Origin: an uncultured Rhodospirillales bacterium
Lineage (GTDB): Bacteria > Pseudomonadota > Alphaproteobacteria > Acetobacterales > Acetobacteraceae
Reading direction: 5' to 3'
DNA: 36,707 bases
Assembly (NCBI GenBank): GCA_903924855.1
Contig: CAIYCW010000024.1
Coordinates: 1-36,707, forward strand
Shown here one piece after another: positions 1 through 8,417 of this stretch. Positions within the stretch are counted from its first letter, which is position 1; each line of letters opens with the position of its first letter. The position numbers were made by a program, and so were the translations under genes. The notes below the pieces were generated by a model. That model was not told where the DNA came from. It made no database searches and was given only the letters and a program-made list of their open reading frames with translations.

Positions 1-48
1 CCGCCGGTCAACACCCCCATCTCATGTCAGGGATCAAAACTCATGGGT

Positions 49-89
49 CAAGGGCGACAAGCCCTTGCGGGTCCCGGGCGGAGCCCGGG
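49..89. terminator. double hairpin downstream of the SMP-30 gene
   Basis: Two perfect 7-bp hairpins stand side by side. CAAGGGC (49-55) pairs with GCCCTTG (61-67) across the loop GACAA, and CCCGGGC (73-79) pairs with GCCCGGG (83-89) across the loop GGA. They lie just past the 3' end of the minus-strand gene at 125-1060 and probably end or stabilise its transcript. No T-run follows on either strand, so rho-independent termination is not certain. Bases 1-48 show nothing recognisable. Confidence 0.5.
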
Positions 90-124
90 TCGGGCCGAAG
101 GCCATCTGCCCGCAGGCCGGAGCC

Positions 125-1060
125 TCACCCCCCGAGCACGCCCTGGGTGTTGACATAGAGCGCGTACAGCGACCGGCTGGCCGCCATGAACAGTCGGTTG
201 CGATGCCGTCCGCCGAACGCCACATTGGCGCAACGTTCCGGCAGGTGGATATGGCCGATGGCCACGCCGTCTGCGTTGAACACCCGCACGCCGTCCAGTT
301 CGGCGCTGCCCATGCCCCAGCCGCACCAGAGATTGCCTTCGGTGTCGACCCGGAAGCCGTCCGGCGTGCCGCCTGGGCCAGCGTCGATGAACACCCGGCC
401 GTTTGCCAGGCGGCGCTGTTCCAGCACGTCGAACGCCCAGATCTGTCGTGTCGGCATGGCGCGGGAGGCGACGACGTAGAGGATCGATTCATCGGGGGAG
501 AAGGCCAGCCCGTTGGGTCCTGGGATGGTGTCGCACACCATCTCCAACGCACCGGATGGATCGAGCCGGTAGACATTCATCGACAGCTCGGGCTCGGCCT
601 TCTCGCCTTCGTAATTGCCGAGAATGCCGAAAATCGGGTCGGTGAACCACACCGCCCCGTCGCGTGCCACGACGACATCGTTGGGGGAGTTGAGGCGTTT
701 GCCGTCAAAGTGGTCCGCGAGGATGGTGATGCTGCCGTCATATTCGGTGCGGGTCACCCGACGGGTCAGATGTTCGCAGGTGATCAGCCGCCCCTGCCGG
801 TCGCGTGTGTTGCCGTTGCTGTTGTTGGAGGGTTTGCGGAACACCGAAACCTCGCCGGTTTCCTCCTCCCATTTCAGCATGCGGTTGTTGGGGATATCGC
901 TCCACAGCAGGAAGCGGCCGCAGCCGAACCACACCGGGCCTTCCGCCCAGCGGCATCCGGTGTAGAGCCGTTCAAGGCCGCCGAGCACGCGGAACCGGTC
1001 AAAGCTGGTGTCGAACGCCACCACATCGGCATCCGGATAGCGCGGTTGCGGTTCCCACAT
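125..1060 (-). CDS. SMP-30/gluconolactonase/LRE family protein
   Basis: This 311-residue protein is a six-bladed beta-propeller of the SMP-30/gluconolactonase/LRE family, whose members hydrolyse sugar lactones or related esters with a divalent metal. The expected metal and catalytic positions are visible: E40 in WAEGP, N127-D128 in SPNDV, N183 in GPNGL and D234 in GTPDGFRVD. There is no signal peptide, so it should be cytoplasmic. It starts at ATG 1060 and is divergent from the Ldh2 dehydrogenase at 1158, with about 97 bp between them that could hold both promoters. Sugar-acid or hydroxyacid catabolism fits both genes, but the exact substrate cannot be read from sequence. Family call is strong, substrate unknown. 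Confidence 0.88.
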   Translation of the reverse strand: MWEPQPRYPDADVVAFDTSFDRFRVLGGLERLYTGCRWAEGPVWFGCGRFLLWSDIPNNRMLKWEEETGEVSVFRKPSNNSNGNTRDRQGRLITCEHLTRRVTRTEYDGSITILADHFDGKRLNSPNDVVVARDGAVWFTDPIFGILGNYEGEKAEPELSMNVYRLDPSGALEMVCDTIPGPNGLAFSPDESILYVVASRAMPTRQIWAFDVLEQRRLANGRVFIDAGPGGTPDGFRVDTEGNLWCGWGMGSAELDGVRVFNADGVAIGHIHLPERCANVAFGGRHRNRLFMAASRSLYALYVNTQGVLGG

Positions 1061-1157
1061 CTGTTTTTCCCCTTTGCGGCGCCGTGTTCTGCGCCGATCC
1101 TGGCGCAGGAAGCGAGGCTGTGAAAGCCCGCGCCAGAACTGTCAGAGGATTGCCGGG

Positions 1158-2207
1158 ATGGAACGCTACCACGCCGCCGATTTGCGCGGCCTTGCCGCTT
1201 CCCTGTTCGAGCGGGCGGGTCTGGACGCCGAGAAGGCCGCGGTGACGGCGGAGATTCTGGTGGAGGGTGATCTGCTCGGCCACACCACCCACGGCCTGGC
1301 GCTGCTGCCCGGCTATCTGGACGGGGCACTCTCGGGCAGCATGCGCGGCACCGGCCTGCCTGAGACCATCGCCGCCACCTCGGTGGTCGAGACCTGGGAC
1401 GGCAAGCGCCTGCCTGGCCCCTGGCTGGTGCAGAAGGCGATTGCGCTGGCCGCACGGCGCGCGGCGGAATTCGGCCTGTCGGGGGTGTCGATCCAGCGTT
1501 CCTGCCATATCGGCTGTCTTGCGGCCTATCTGCGCCCGGTGGCGGAGGCAGGGCAGATGATCATCGTCGCGTGCTCCGACCCGTCGGTTGCCTCGGTGGC
1601 GCCGTTTGGTGGCACCAGGCGCATCTACACGCCCAATCCGCTGGCGGCCGGCTGGCCCTCGCCGGGTGGCCCGGTGATGATCGACGTGTCGATGTCCATC
1701 ACCACCAACGGCATGACCAACCGCCTGCGCGCCGAGGGGCGGCAGTTTGCCCATCCCTGGCTGCTGGACGGGCAGGGGGTTGCCACCACCGACCCCAACA
1801 CCTTCTTCGCCGACCCGCCCGGCTCGCTGCTGCCGCTGGGCGGCACCGATGCCGGCCACAAGGGCTATGCGTTGGGCCTGCTGCTGGAGGCGCTGACCTC
1901 GGCGCTGGCCGGCCATGGCCGGGCGGATGCGCCCACCGAATGGGGGGCCTCGGTGCTGGTGCTGGTGATCGACCCCGCCCGTTTCGGCGGGGCGGAGGCG
2001 TTTCTGCGCGAGACCGGCTGGATGGAGCGTGCGGTGCACGACAACCCACCCGCGCCGGGTGTGGAGCGGGTGCGCCTGCCCGGCGAGCGCGGCCTCGCCT
2101 TGCGGGCGGAGGCGCTGGTGCAGGGCGTCGCCCTGCATGCCGGCCTGCCTGCGATGCTCAGGGCACGGGCGGAGGCGGCTGGGCTTGCGATGGTGGCGCC
2201 GGTTTGA
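1158..2207 (+). CDS. Ldh2-family malate/L-lactate dehydrogenase
   Basis: The 349-residue product belongs to the Ldh_2 family of NAD(P)-dependent oxidoreductases (malate, L-lactate, ureidoglycolate, 2,3-diketogulonate or delta1-piperideine-2-carboxylate as substrates), which is unrelated to classical LDH. The family signature GHTTHG is at residues 41-46 with the conserved histidines H42 and H45. ATG 1158 was chosen because AGAGGA (1144-1149) lies 8 bases upstream and the N-terminus then matches family length; an open frame extends further upstream without a better start. Its stop overlaps the TTG start of the following membrane protein, suggesting co-transcription. The substrate cannot be decided from sequence. 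Confidence 0.88.
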   Translation: MERYHAADLRGLAASLFERAGLDAEKAAVTAEILVEGDLLGHTTHGLALLPGYLDGALSGSMRGTGLPETIAATSVVETWDGKRLPGPWLVQKAIALAARRAAEFGLSGVSIQRSCHIGCLAAYLRPVAEAGQMIIVACSDPSVASVAPFGGTRRIYTPNPLAAGWPSPGGPVMIDVSMSITTNGMTNRLRAEGRQFAHPWLLDGQGVATTDPNTFFADPPGSLLPLGGTDAGHKGYALGLLLEALTSALAGHGRADAPTEWGASVLVLVIDPARFGGAEAFLRETGWMERAVHDNPPAPGVERVRLPGERGLALRAEALVQGVALHAGLPAMLRARAEAAGLAMVAPV

Positions 2208-3556
2208 TTTGGGCACGGCCCTGGGCCGCGATCCTGGCCGGTGGCCTGATCCTGCTCTGGCCGGCGCTGCTCAACGGTGGCCCCATCCTGTTTTCGGACA
2301 CCCAGGCCTTTCTGGTCCAGGGCGGTGACTGGTTCGGCGTCTGGGACAAGCCGTTCATATACGGGCCCGCGCTGCGCGCCGCCGATCTGGGGATCAGCCT
2401 GGTCATTCCCGCGGTTTTGCAGGGTGTGGCGCTGTCCGCGATGCTCTGGCGTGTGGCGCTGATCTTTGGGGAAGCCCCAGCCTTGCGCCATCTGATGCGA
2501 TGCGCGCTGCTGGCGCTGGGCTCGGCCGCGCCCTGGTTTGCCGCCCTGCTGATGCCGGATATCTGGGCGCCGATCACGGTGCTGGGGCTGTTGGCGCTGG
2601 GGCTGGGTGAGGCTGGTGCTGCAACACGCACGTGCCTCGTGCTGCTCACCGGCTTCGCCATCGCCGTGCATCTGTCGCATCTGCCGCTGGCCGCGGCCTG
2701 TGCCGGCAGCTTGGCCGCGTTTCGCTGGCGTAGGTCAGCGGTTCTGGCGGCCCCGATCGTGGTGGCGCTGGCAGGCGTGCTCGCGACCAACGCGATGCTG
2801 TTTCACCGCGCCGCGATCAGCCCGCACGGCGCGGTGTTCATGCTCGCCCGGCTGGCAGGCGATGGGCTGCTGGAGGCAACGCTCGCCGCGCGATGTCCGG
2901 CCGCAAACTGGCGTCTGTGCGACTGGCGGGGCCGCCTTCCCACCGACAGCGATGCGTTTCTGTGGGCCGGCGATGGGCCGGTGTGGTCCGATCCGGGTGG
3001 CCCGATCGCCTTGGCGCCGGAGGCGGGTGAGATCGTCGCCGCCACGATGCGGCGCGATCCGTGGGGTGTTGCCCGCGCGGCCGGCCGCAACACGGTGGCA
3101 CAGCTGGGCAGGGCGGCGCTGGGCGACACGCTGACACGACAGGCCAGTGGTGCTGATCGGCTCGGCCCCGCCATCGAAAAATATCTCGGCGCGTCCGCCA
3201 GGGCGCGGTTCCAGGACGGATTGCAGGCGCGGGACCGTCTGGCCGGTTTCGCAACCAAGCTCAATGTCGTGCAAACGCGGTTGCTGATCGCAGGCGCCTT
3301 TGCAAGCCTTGCGATCGCGGCCTTTGGAAGCGGCAAGATCCGTCGTCTTGCCGTCTGTGTGCTGGTGGCCGTGCTGTGCAACGCCGCGGTGACCGGGGCG
3401 TTGTCCGGGCCGCATGATCGCTATCAGGCACGGATCGCCTGGCTGGTGCTGCTGCCTGTGCTTCTGGTGGACAGGAAGACGTTCTTTTTTGAAAAGAAGA
3501 ACCAAAACGTTTATGTTCAGCCACGCGCCGGTCCCCTCAGCTGCGGCCCCGTGTGA
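2204..3556 (+). CDS. polytopic membrane protein of unknown function
   Basis: This frame encodes about 450 residues with many long hydrophobic segments, roughly at residues 5-20, 60-85, 95-150, 175-195, 355-375 and 385-420, so it is an integral inner-membrane protein. I do not recognise the family. The likely start is TTG 2204, overlapping the dehydrogenase stop (TTGA), which implies translational coupling; no ATG or GTG fits near the first hydrophobic segment. A soluble, presumably periplasmic stretch lies around residues 205-345. The last 26 or so residues (from about residue 425, after LLPVLLVDRK) are encoded by an A/T-rich hairpin repeat, so the native C-terminus may have been extended by that element. 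A role in cell-surface assembly is possible but unsupported. Confidence 0.65.
   Translation: MIWARPWAAILAGGLILLWPALLNGGPILFSDTQAFLVQGGDWFGVWDKPFIYGPALRAADLGISLVIPAVLQGVALSAMLWRVALIFGEAPALRHLMRCALLALGSAAPWFAALLMPDIWAPITVLGLLALGLGEAGAATRTCLVLLTGFAIAVHLSHLPLAAACAGSLAAFRWRRSAVLAAPIVVALAGVLATNAMLFHRAAISPHGAVFMLARLAGDGLLEATLAARCPAANWRLCDWRGRLPTDSDAFLWAGDGPVWSDPGGPIALAPEAGEIVAATMRRDPWGVARAAGRNTVAQLGRAALGDTLTRQASGADRLGPAIEKYLGASARARFQDGLQARDRLAGFATKLNVVQTRLLIAGAFASLAIAAFGSGKIRRLAVCVLVAVLCNAAVTGALSGPHDRYQARIAWLVLLPVLLVDRKTFFFEKKNQNVYVQPRAGPLSCGPV
3481..3515 (+). repeat. A/T-rich hairpin repeat, plus-oriented degenerate copy
   Basis: The stretch GTTCTTTTTTGAAAAGAAG followed by AACCAAAACGTTT resembles the hairpin-plus-tail element seen intact at 10915, 18179 and 31494, with substitutions. 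It lies inside the 3' end of the membrane-protein frame and codes for its terminal residues. It faces a second, inverted copy at 3555-3590, so the pair sits between convergent genes. Confidence 0.55.
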
Positions 3557-3590
3557 AAAAGTCTTTTGCTTCTTTTCTTCAGAAAAGAAG
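3555..3590 (-). repeat. A/T-rich hairpin repeat, inverted copy
   Basis: CTTCTTTTCT (3569-3578) and AGAAAAGAAG (3581-3590) form a perfect 10-bp hairpin with a 2-base loop. The preceding GAAAAAGTCTTTTG is the complement of the CAAAA...CTTT tail that follows the hairpin in plus-oriented copies. It lies between the convergent membrane-protein and SDR genes and can act as a terminator, particularly for the minus-strand gene. Confidence 0.65.
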
Positions 3591-3605
3591 GTCCCTCCTG
3601 TTGTC

Positions 3606-4427
3606 TCACTGTTGGCTCAATCCGGCCTTGCCCGGCGGGCGCGACAGCAGCCAGGTCGACAGACGTGGCGGCAGATTGCCCACAATCTGCGCCAGCCCCG
3701 CCACCCACCACGGAAACGCCAGCCTGCGATCGCCGCGCGCAATGCCGCGCAGAATGATCGAAGCCGCGCGGTCGGCCTCCATCAGCCCCGGCATCGGAAA
3801 CCGGTTGGCCGCCGTCATCGGTGTGCGCACATAGCCCGGGCACACGCTGGTCATCTGCACGCCCATATTGGCGGCAAACGGGGCGGTGGCGATGGTCCAG
3901 CGATCCAGCGCCGCCTTGGCCGCGCAGTAGCTGGCCGCCCCCGGCCCCGGCACAAACCCCGCGATCGAGGCGATGGTGGCGATCCGCCCGCGCAGGCCTG
4001 ATCCATCCGGCGCCTGGCCCTGCATGATCTCAAGGGCGGGAAGTGCGGTGTTCAGCGCCCCTTCCAGATTGGTCGCGAACACCTCTCGCACCTGCGCCGA
4101 TCTCTCCGGCCTGCGATCATCGCTGCCAGCACCGATGCCGGCATTGGCGATCACCAGATCCAGCCGCCCGATGCCGGACAGCCAGGTCACCTGGGCGGCG
4201 GCGTTGCGCACATCCAGCGTGCGCACGATCGTCCTGGCACCACGCGCGGCACAGGCATCGCCCACGCTGCGCAGCCGCTCCAGATTGCGCCCGGTCAGAT
4301 GCAGCGTGATCCCGGGCCGCGCCAGCGCCAGGGCCAGCGCCGCGCCAATCCCGGCCGAGGCCCCGGTGATGGCAACACTTCCTTCGTGAAGATCGGGCAA
4401 TGGCAGGGCAGCATTGTCAGCGTGCAT
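3606..4427 (-). CDS. SDR family NAD(P)-dependent oxidoreductase
   Basis: This is a classical short-chain dehydrogenase of 273 residues. The Rossmann nucleotide-binding motif TGASAGIG is at 21-28, NAG at 95-97, the catalytic serine in TIASIAG at S154 and the catalytic pair Y167-xxx-K171 in YCAAK. Start ATG 4427 is preferred because GGAG lies 6 bases upstream; an in-frame ATG at 4442 has no ribosome site. The frame stays open well beyond the true start, but that extension is antisense to yicC. The C-terminus (GKAGLSQQ) ends just before the repeat at 3555-3590. It is divergent from yicC with a 51-bp gap. The substrate is unknown; the family includes fatty-acid and alcohol dehydrogenases. Confidence 0.9.
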   Translation of the reverse strand: MHADNAALPLPDLHEGSVAITGASAGIGAALALALARPGITLHLTGRNLERLRSVGDACAARGARTIVRTLDVRNAAAQVTWLSGIGRLDLVIANAGIGAGSDDRRPERSAQVREVFATNLEGALNTALPALEIMQGQAPDGSGLRGRIATIASIAGFVPGPGAASYCAAKAALDRWTIATAPFAANMGVQMTSVCPGYVRTPMTAANRFPMPGLMEADRAASIILRGIARGDRRLAFPWWVAGLAQIVGNLPPRLSTWLLSRPPGKAGLSQQ

Positions 4428-4478
4428 GTTCGACTCCGCCATTCGGCTGGTAGAAGGGCTGCGCAGCAGGAGCACATC

Positions 4479-5378
4479 ATGCAGATCGCGTCGATGACCG
4501 GCTTCGCCCGCAGTGAGGGCAGTGTCGAGACCATTTCCTGGGCGTGGGAGCTTCGCAGCGTCAATGGCCGCGGGCTGGAGCTGCGCTTTCGCCTGCCTGG
4601 CGGGCTTGACGCGCTGGAGCCCAAGCTGCGCGAACTGGCCGGCACACGGCTGAAGCGCGGCAACGTCACCGCCAACCTCACCCTGCGGCGGGAGGAGGCG
4701 GCGCGGATCAGCGTCGATCATGCAGCGCTCGACCAGGCGCTGCATCTGGCGCTGCAGCTGGCCGCCCGCATCCCCGGCGCCCCTGCACCGCGCGCCGAGG
4801 CGCTGCTTGCCTTGCCCGGCATTCTGCGCAGCGCTGCCCCCGCCGATGCGGGCGAGACGCAAAAACAGCTGGAGGCGGCGTTGGCCGAGGCCGTCCAGCA
4901 CGGTTTTGCCCAGGCGCTGGAGGGCATGGTCACCGCCCGCCTTGGCGAAGGTGCCCGCATCGGCGCTGTGCTCTCCGCCCAGCTCGATGAGATCACCGCC
5001 CTCTGCACCCAGGCCGCCGGCGAGGCTGCCGATCAACCCGCGGCCCAGCGCGCCCGCATGCTGGAGACCGTGCAATCCCTGCTGCGCGAGGTGCCCGCCC
5101 TGCCGGAGGAGCGCATCGCCCAGGAAGTAGCACTGCTCGCCGCCAAATCCGATGTGCGCGAGGAGCTGGACCGGCTCTCCGCCCATCTGGAGGCCGCGCG
5201 GGGCCTGCTGGCGGAAGGCGCCAATATCGGAAGGCGATTCGACTTCCTGGTGCAGGAATTCAACCGTGAGGCCAACACGCTGTGCAGCAAATCCGCCTCC
5301 GTGGCCTTGACCGCGACCGGTCTGCGGTTGAAAGCCACCATCGAGCAGTTGCGCGAGCAGGTACAGAACATTGAGTGA
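4479..5378 (+). CDS. yicC: YicC family endoribonuclease
   Basis: The 299-residue product matches the YicC/YloC family, now known in other bacteria as an endoribonuclease acting in RNA turnover. It has the N-terminal MTGFAR signature (residues 6-11) and the C-terminal DUF1732 signature FLVQEFNREANTLCSKS. ATG 4479 is preceded by AGGAG (4468-4472) at ideal spacing. The 3' end overlaps the gmk start by 8 bp, the usual yicC-gmk pairing in proteobacteria, so both are probably made from one transcript. Confidence 0.95.
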   Translation: MQIASMTGFARSEGSVETISWAWELRSVNGRGLELRFRLPGGLDALEPKLRELAGTRLKRGNVTANLTLRREEAARISVDHAALDQALHLALQLAARIPGAPAPRAEALLALPGILRSAAPADAGETQKQLEAALAEAVQHGFAQALEGMVTARLGEGARIGAVLSAQLDEITALCTQAAGEAADQPAAQRARMLETVQSLLREVPALPEERIAQEVALLAAKSDVREELDRLSAHLEAARGLLAEGANIGRRFDFLVQEFNREANTLCSKSASVALTATGLRLKATIEQLREQVQNIE

Positions 5379-6030
5379 CGCAGGCCCATCGGCGCCCACA
5401 TCCCCCATCAGGCGCCGTGGCCTGTGCCTGGTGCTTGCCGCCCCGTCCGGCACCGGCAAATCCGCCATCACCCGCGCCCTGCTGGAGCGGGACGACAATC
5501 TCGCCTTGTCGATCAGTGTCACCACCCGCAAGCCCCGCCCCTATGAGCAGGAAGGCGTGCATTACTTCTTCCGCGACCAGGAGGCGTTCGACGCCATGGT
5601 CGCCTCCGGCAACATGCTGGAATGGGCCGGCGTGTTCGGCCGCTCCTATGGCAGCCCGCGCGAGCCGGTGGAGCAGGCGCTGGCCGCCGGGCGGGACGTG
5701 CTGTTCGACATTGACTGGCAGGGCTACCGCCAGGTGCGCGCGGCACTGCCGGGTGATGTGGTCGGCCTCTACATCATGCCGCCCTCACTCGCCGAGCTGG
5801 AGCACCGGCTGCGCACCCGCGCCAGTGACAGCGAGGCCGAGATCCTGCGCCGGATGGCCACCGCCGTCTCGGAGATCAGCCATGTGCACGAGTTCGACTA
5901 CGTGCTGGTCAACACCGTGCTGGAGCAGGCGGTGGCCGAGGCGCTCGCGGTGCTGACCGCCTCGCGCCTTGCCCTGTCCCGCCAGACCGGGCTTGACGGC
6001 TTCACCACCCGGCTCTGCGCCGGCAGCTGA
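5371..6030 (+). CDS. gmk: guanylate kinase
   Basis: Guanylate kinase phosphorylates GMP to GDP with ATP and is essential for GTP and (p)ppGpp supply. The 219-residue protein has the P-loop APSGTGKS at 24-31, followed by SVTTRKPRPYEQEGVHYFF, the GMP-binding region, and DIDWQG in the core. The start is taken as TTG 5371, inside the end of yicC; no ATG or GTG lies before the P-loop in frame, and the N-terminal extension of about 16 residues is common in alphaproteobacteria. A rare start and overlap suggest translation coupled to yicC. It converges with the FkbM gene across 32 bp. Confidence 0.95.
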   Translation: MSDAGPSAPTSPIRRRGLCLVLAAPSGTGKSAITRALLERDDNLALSISVTTRKPRPYEQEGVHYFFRDQEAFDAMVASGNMLEWAGVFGRSYGSPREPVEQALAAGRDVLFDIDWQGYRQVRAALPGDVVGLYIMPPSLAELEHRLRTRASDSEAEILRRMATAVSEISHVHEFDYVLVNTVLEQAVAEALAVLTASRLALSRQTGLDGFTTRLCAGS

Positions 6031-6062
6031 CCGTCACGCCCTGATTTCGGCACAGCTGCGGA

Positions 6063-6917
6063 TCACGCGCCGACCGGAACCGGCGCGATCAGCGGCAGTT
6101 GCGTCTCATTGGTGAAGGCATCGGTGATCTCCACCAGCCGGTCCGACAGCACGCTCTGATCGCGGGAGCGATGGCGCAGGATGATGTTCTTGTCGTGCCC
6201 CTCGGGCAGCAGGCAGGCCGCCTTGTTGAAGTTGTTCGGGTTGTAGCGCACCGAGAAGAACGCATAGGCCAGATAATCCTCGCCCAGCTGCGCGCGGATC
6301 GCGTGGGCATGCTCGGCGGATTGGATCTCCACAAAGATGTCAGGCAAATGCCGGGCGATCAGCGCCTTGGCACCTTTGAGGATGTCGACCTCCATGCCCT
6401 CCGTATCGATCTTCAGCAGGTCCAGCCGCTCAAGCGCTGCGAGGGCCCGATCCTTGTCCAGCGCGATCAGCTCCAGCTCCTCCTCCCCGACCGTGCCGGG
6501 AAACGGCTCCTCGGTGCTGAAGCCGGCTTTGACCGAGAACGCACCGTAGTTGAACAACGTCTCGTAATCGGTGGTCTGCACCATCACCCGCGTCGCCTTG
6601 GAGCTCACCCCCAGCTGGCGGGCGGTGACATTGGTGCGGTTGTTCAGCGCCAGATTGCCGCACAGCATGTGAAAGATCGCGCGCTGCGGCTCGAAGCAGA
6701 ACACCCGCCCCTCATGGCAGATGCGCGACAGCGGCACCGAATGCAGCCCGATATTGGCGCCGACCTCAACGACAACGGATTTCGACTCCAGCAGCGAATG
6801 GAACAGCGCGATCTCGGCCTCCGCCCATTCACCGTAGAGATTGGCGTTGATGCTGATGACGTCGCCCTTGAGGAGCAGAAATTGGCCGTGGCGGCATGGC
6901 TTGATGTAGGTCTGCAT
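6063..6917 (-). CDS. FkbM family methyltransferase
   Basis: This is a SAM-dependent methyltransferase of the FkbM type, 284 residues from ATG 6917, which has AGGA four bases upstream. Motif I VVEVGANIG is near residues 49-57 and the family motif KIDTEGME is at 169-176. FkbM enzymes O-methylate sugars or polyketides and often sit in polysaccharide clusters; here the gene is isolated between gmk and an amino-acid transporter, so its substrate is open. The frame is open upstream to 7049, but that part lacks a ribosome site and family similarity. It is divergent from the permease at 7071, with the 153-bp gap holding both promoters. Confidence 0.88.
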   Translation of the reverse strand: MQTYIKPCRHGQFLLLKGDVISINANLYGEWAEAEIALFHSLLESKSVVVEVGANIGLHSVPLSRICHEGRVFCFEPQRAIFHMLCGNLALNNRTNVTARQLGVSSKATRVMVQTTDYETLFNYGAFSVKAGFSTEEPFPGTVGEEELELIALDKDRALAALERLDLLKIDTEGMEVDILKGAKALIARHLPDIFVEIQSAEHAHAIRAQLGEDYLAYAFFSVRYNPNNFNKAACLLPEGHDKNIILRHRSRDQSVLSDRLVEITDAFTNETQLPLIAPVPVGA

Positions 6918-7070
6918 GGTGTCCTGGATCGCTTCGCGTTTGTCAGTCTTCGTAGCGCGGCATTGCGTCAACGCAAAGACTGCCGCATCGGCGCAAATCC
7001 CGGAATTGTTCCCCTGGTCTCCGCGCGCAAGGCAGGATAGCGTTACCAAAAATGGGGGGATGCCGGATCA

Positions 7071-7742
7071 GTGGACTATTCGTTCCACTTCACCGATGTG
7101 TGGATCGCGCGCGACGAGCTGCTGGACGGCGCGTGGCTGACCATCAGGCTGTCGGCCCTCTCGATGGTGCTCAGCCTCATCGTGGCCGTCTTCGGCGCAT
7201 TCGCGCGCAGCTCCGGGCCGAAATGGCTGCAGGGCGTGGTTGCCGCCTATGTCGAGTTCATCCGCAACACGCCGTTTCTGGTACAGGTCTTCGTCATCTT
7301 CTTCGGCCTGCCGGCCTTCGGCATCCGGCTCGATGCCAACACCGGCGCCCTCATCGCCATGGTGCTGAACGGCAGCGCCTACACGATCGAGATCGTGCGC
7401 GCCGGCATCGAGGCGATCAGCCATGGCCAGGTGGAGGCCGCCTATGCGCTCGGCCTGCACCGGCTGCAGGCGTTTCGCAAGATCGTGCTGCCGCAGGCGC
7501 TGCGCGCGGTGTTCGCCCCGCTCTGCAGCCAGTTCATCCTGCTGATGCTGAACTCCTCCATCGTTTCGGTGATCTCGGCTGACGAGCTGACCGCCGCCGC
7601 CCAGGACATCCAGTCCCGCACCTTTCGCAGCTTTGAGGTCTATATCGTTACCATCGGGATCTATCTGGTGCTGTCGGTGGGCTTCTCCGTGGTGTTTGGC
7701 ATGCTCAACCGGCTGTGCTTCCCCAAGCTGGAGGCGCGCTGA
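7071..7742 (+). CDS. amino acid ABC transporter permease (HisM/GlnP type)
   Basis: This 223-residue integral membrane protein is a permease of the polar amino-acid uptake (PAAT) family. It has about five hydrophobic helices and the cytoplasmic EAA loop at residues 122-141 (EAAYALGLHRLQAFRKIVLP), where the ATPase docks. The start is GTG 7071. The stop overlaps the next permease by one base (TGATG), so the two form a coupled pair, presumably a heterodimeric channel. The transporter lacks a local ATPase gene, which would have to come from elsewhere in the genome. Confidence 0.92.
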   Translation: MDYSFHFTDVWIARDELLDGAWLTIRLSALSMVLSLIVAVFGAFARSSGPKWLQGVVAAYVEFIRNTPFLVQVFVIFFGLPAFGIRLDANTGALIAMVLNGSAYTIEIVRAGIEAISHGQVEAAYALGLHRLQAFRKIVLPQALRAVFAPLCSQFILLMLNSSIVSVISADELTAAAQDIQSRTFRSFEVYIVTIGIYLVLSVGFSVVFGMLNRLCFPKLEAR

Positions 7743-8395
7743 TGCGCTCTCTCAACTTTGGTGATTTCCTCTATCTGCTGCTGGCGGTGCGCTGGACCAT
7801 TCTGCTGTCGATGGCGGCCTTTGCCGGTGGCGGGCTGATCGGGGCCGGCATCGCGCTGTTGCGCGTCTCCTCCCGCCCGGCGGTGCGGCTGCTGGCCGGG
7901 CTCTACATCCAGCTGTTCCAGGGCACGCCGCTGCTGCTGCAGCTGTTTCTGGTGTTCTTCGGCTCGGACATGCTGGGCGTACCGCTGCCGGCCTTTGTCG
8001 CCGCCACCATCGGGCTGTCGCTGAACGCCGGTGCCTTCCTGGGGGAGATCTGGCGCGGCTCGATCCAGTCCGTGCCGAAATCGCAGCGTGAGGCGGCGGA
8101 GGCGTTGGGGCTGCATTACGCCACCATCATGCGCCGGGTGATCCTGCCGCAGGCGATGCGCATCGCCACCGCCCCCACGGTGGGATTTCTGGTCAATCTG
8201 GTGAAGGCCACCTCGCTTGCCGCGGTGATGGGCTTCATCGAGCTGACCCGCGCCGGCCAGCTGATCAACAACGCCACCTTCCGCCCGCTGCCGGTGTTTG
8301 CCACCGTGGCGGTGCTCTACTTCCTGCTGTGCTGGCCATTGACCATCGCCAGCCGCAGGCTTGAACGCCGCATGGCGCTGGCCACCAAACGATAA
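7742..8395 (+). CDS. amino acid ABC transporter permease
   Basis: This second PAAT-family permease has 217 residues. It shows the characteristic FQGTPLLLQLFLVFFG segment (59-74) and the EAA loop around 117-138 ending in RRVILPQA. It begins at ATG 7742, overlapping the stop of the preceding permease. The substrate-binding protein follows after 22 bases, giving the order permease-permease-binding protein. Confidence 0.92.
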   Translation: MRSLNFGDFLYLLLAVRWTILLSMAAFAGGGLIGAGIALLRVSSRPAVRLLAGLYIQLFQGTPLLLQLFLVFFGSDMLGVPLPAFVAATIGLSLNAGAFLGEIWRGSIQSVPKSQREAAEALGLHYATIMRRVILPQAMRIATAPTVGFLVNLVKATSLAAVMGFIELTRAGQLINNATFRPLPVFATVAVLYFLLCWPLTIASRRLERRMALATKR

Positions 8396-8417
8396 CAATC
8401 ACAAGGGAGAAACTCTG

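Noticed and set aside
4428..5531. Very long minus-strand open frame continuing upstream of the SDR gene
   Set aside because: It is antisense to yicC and gmk, which have strong family matches and ribosome sites; the extension has no similarity and arises from high-GC codon bias.
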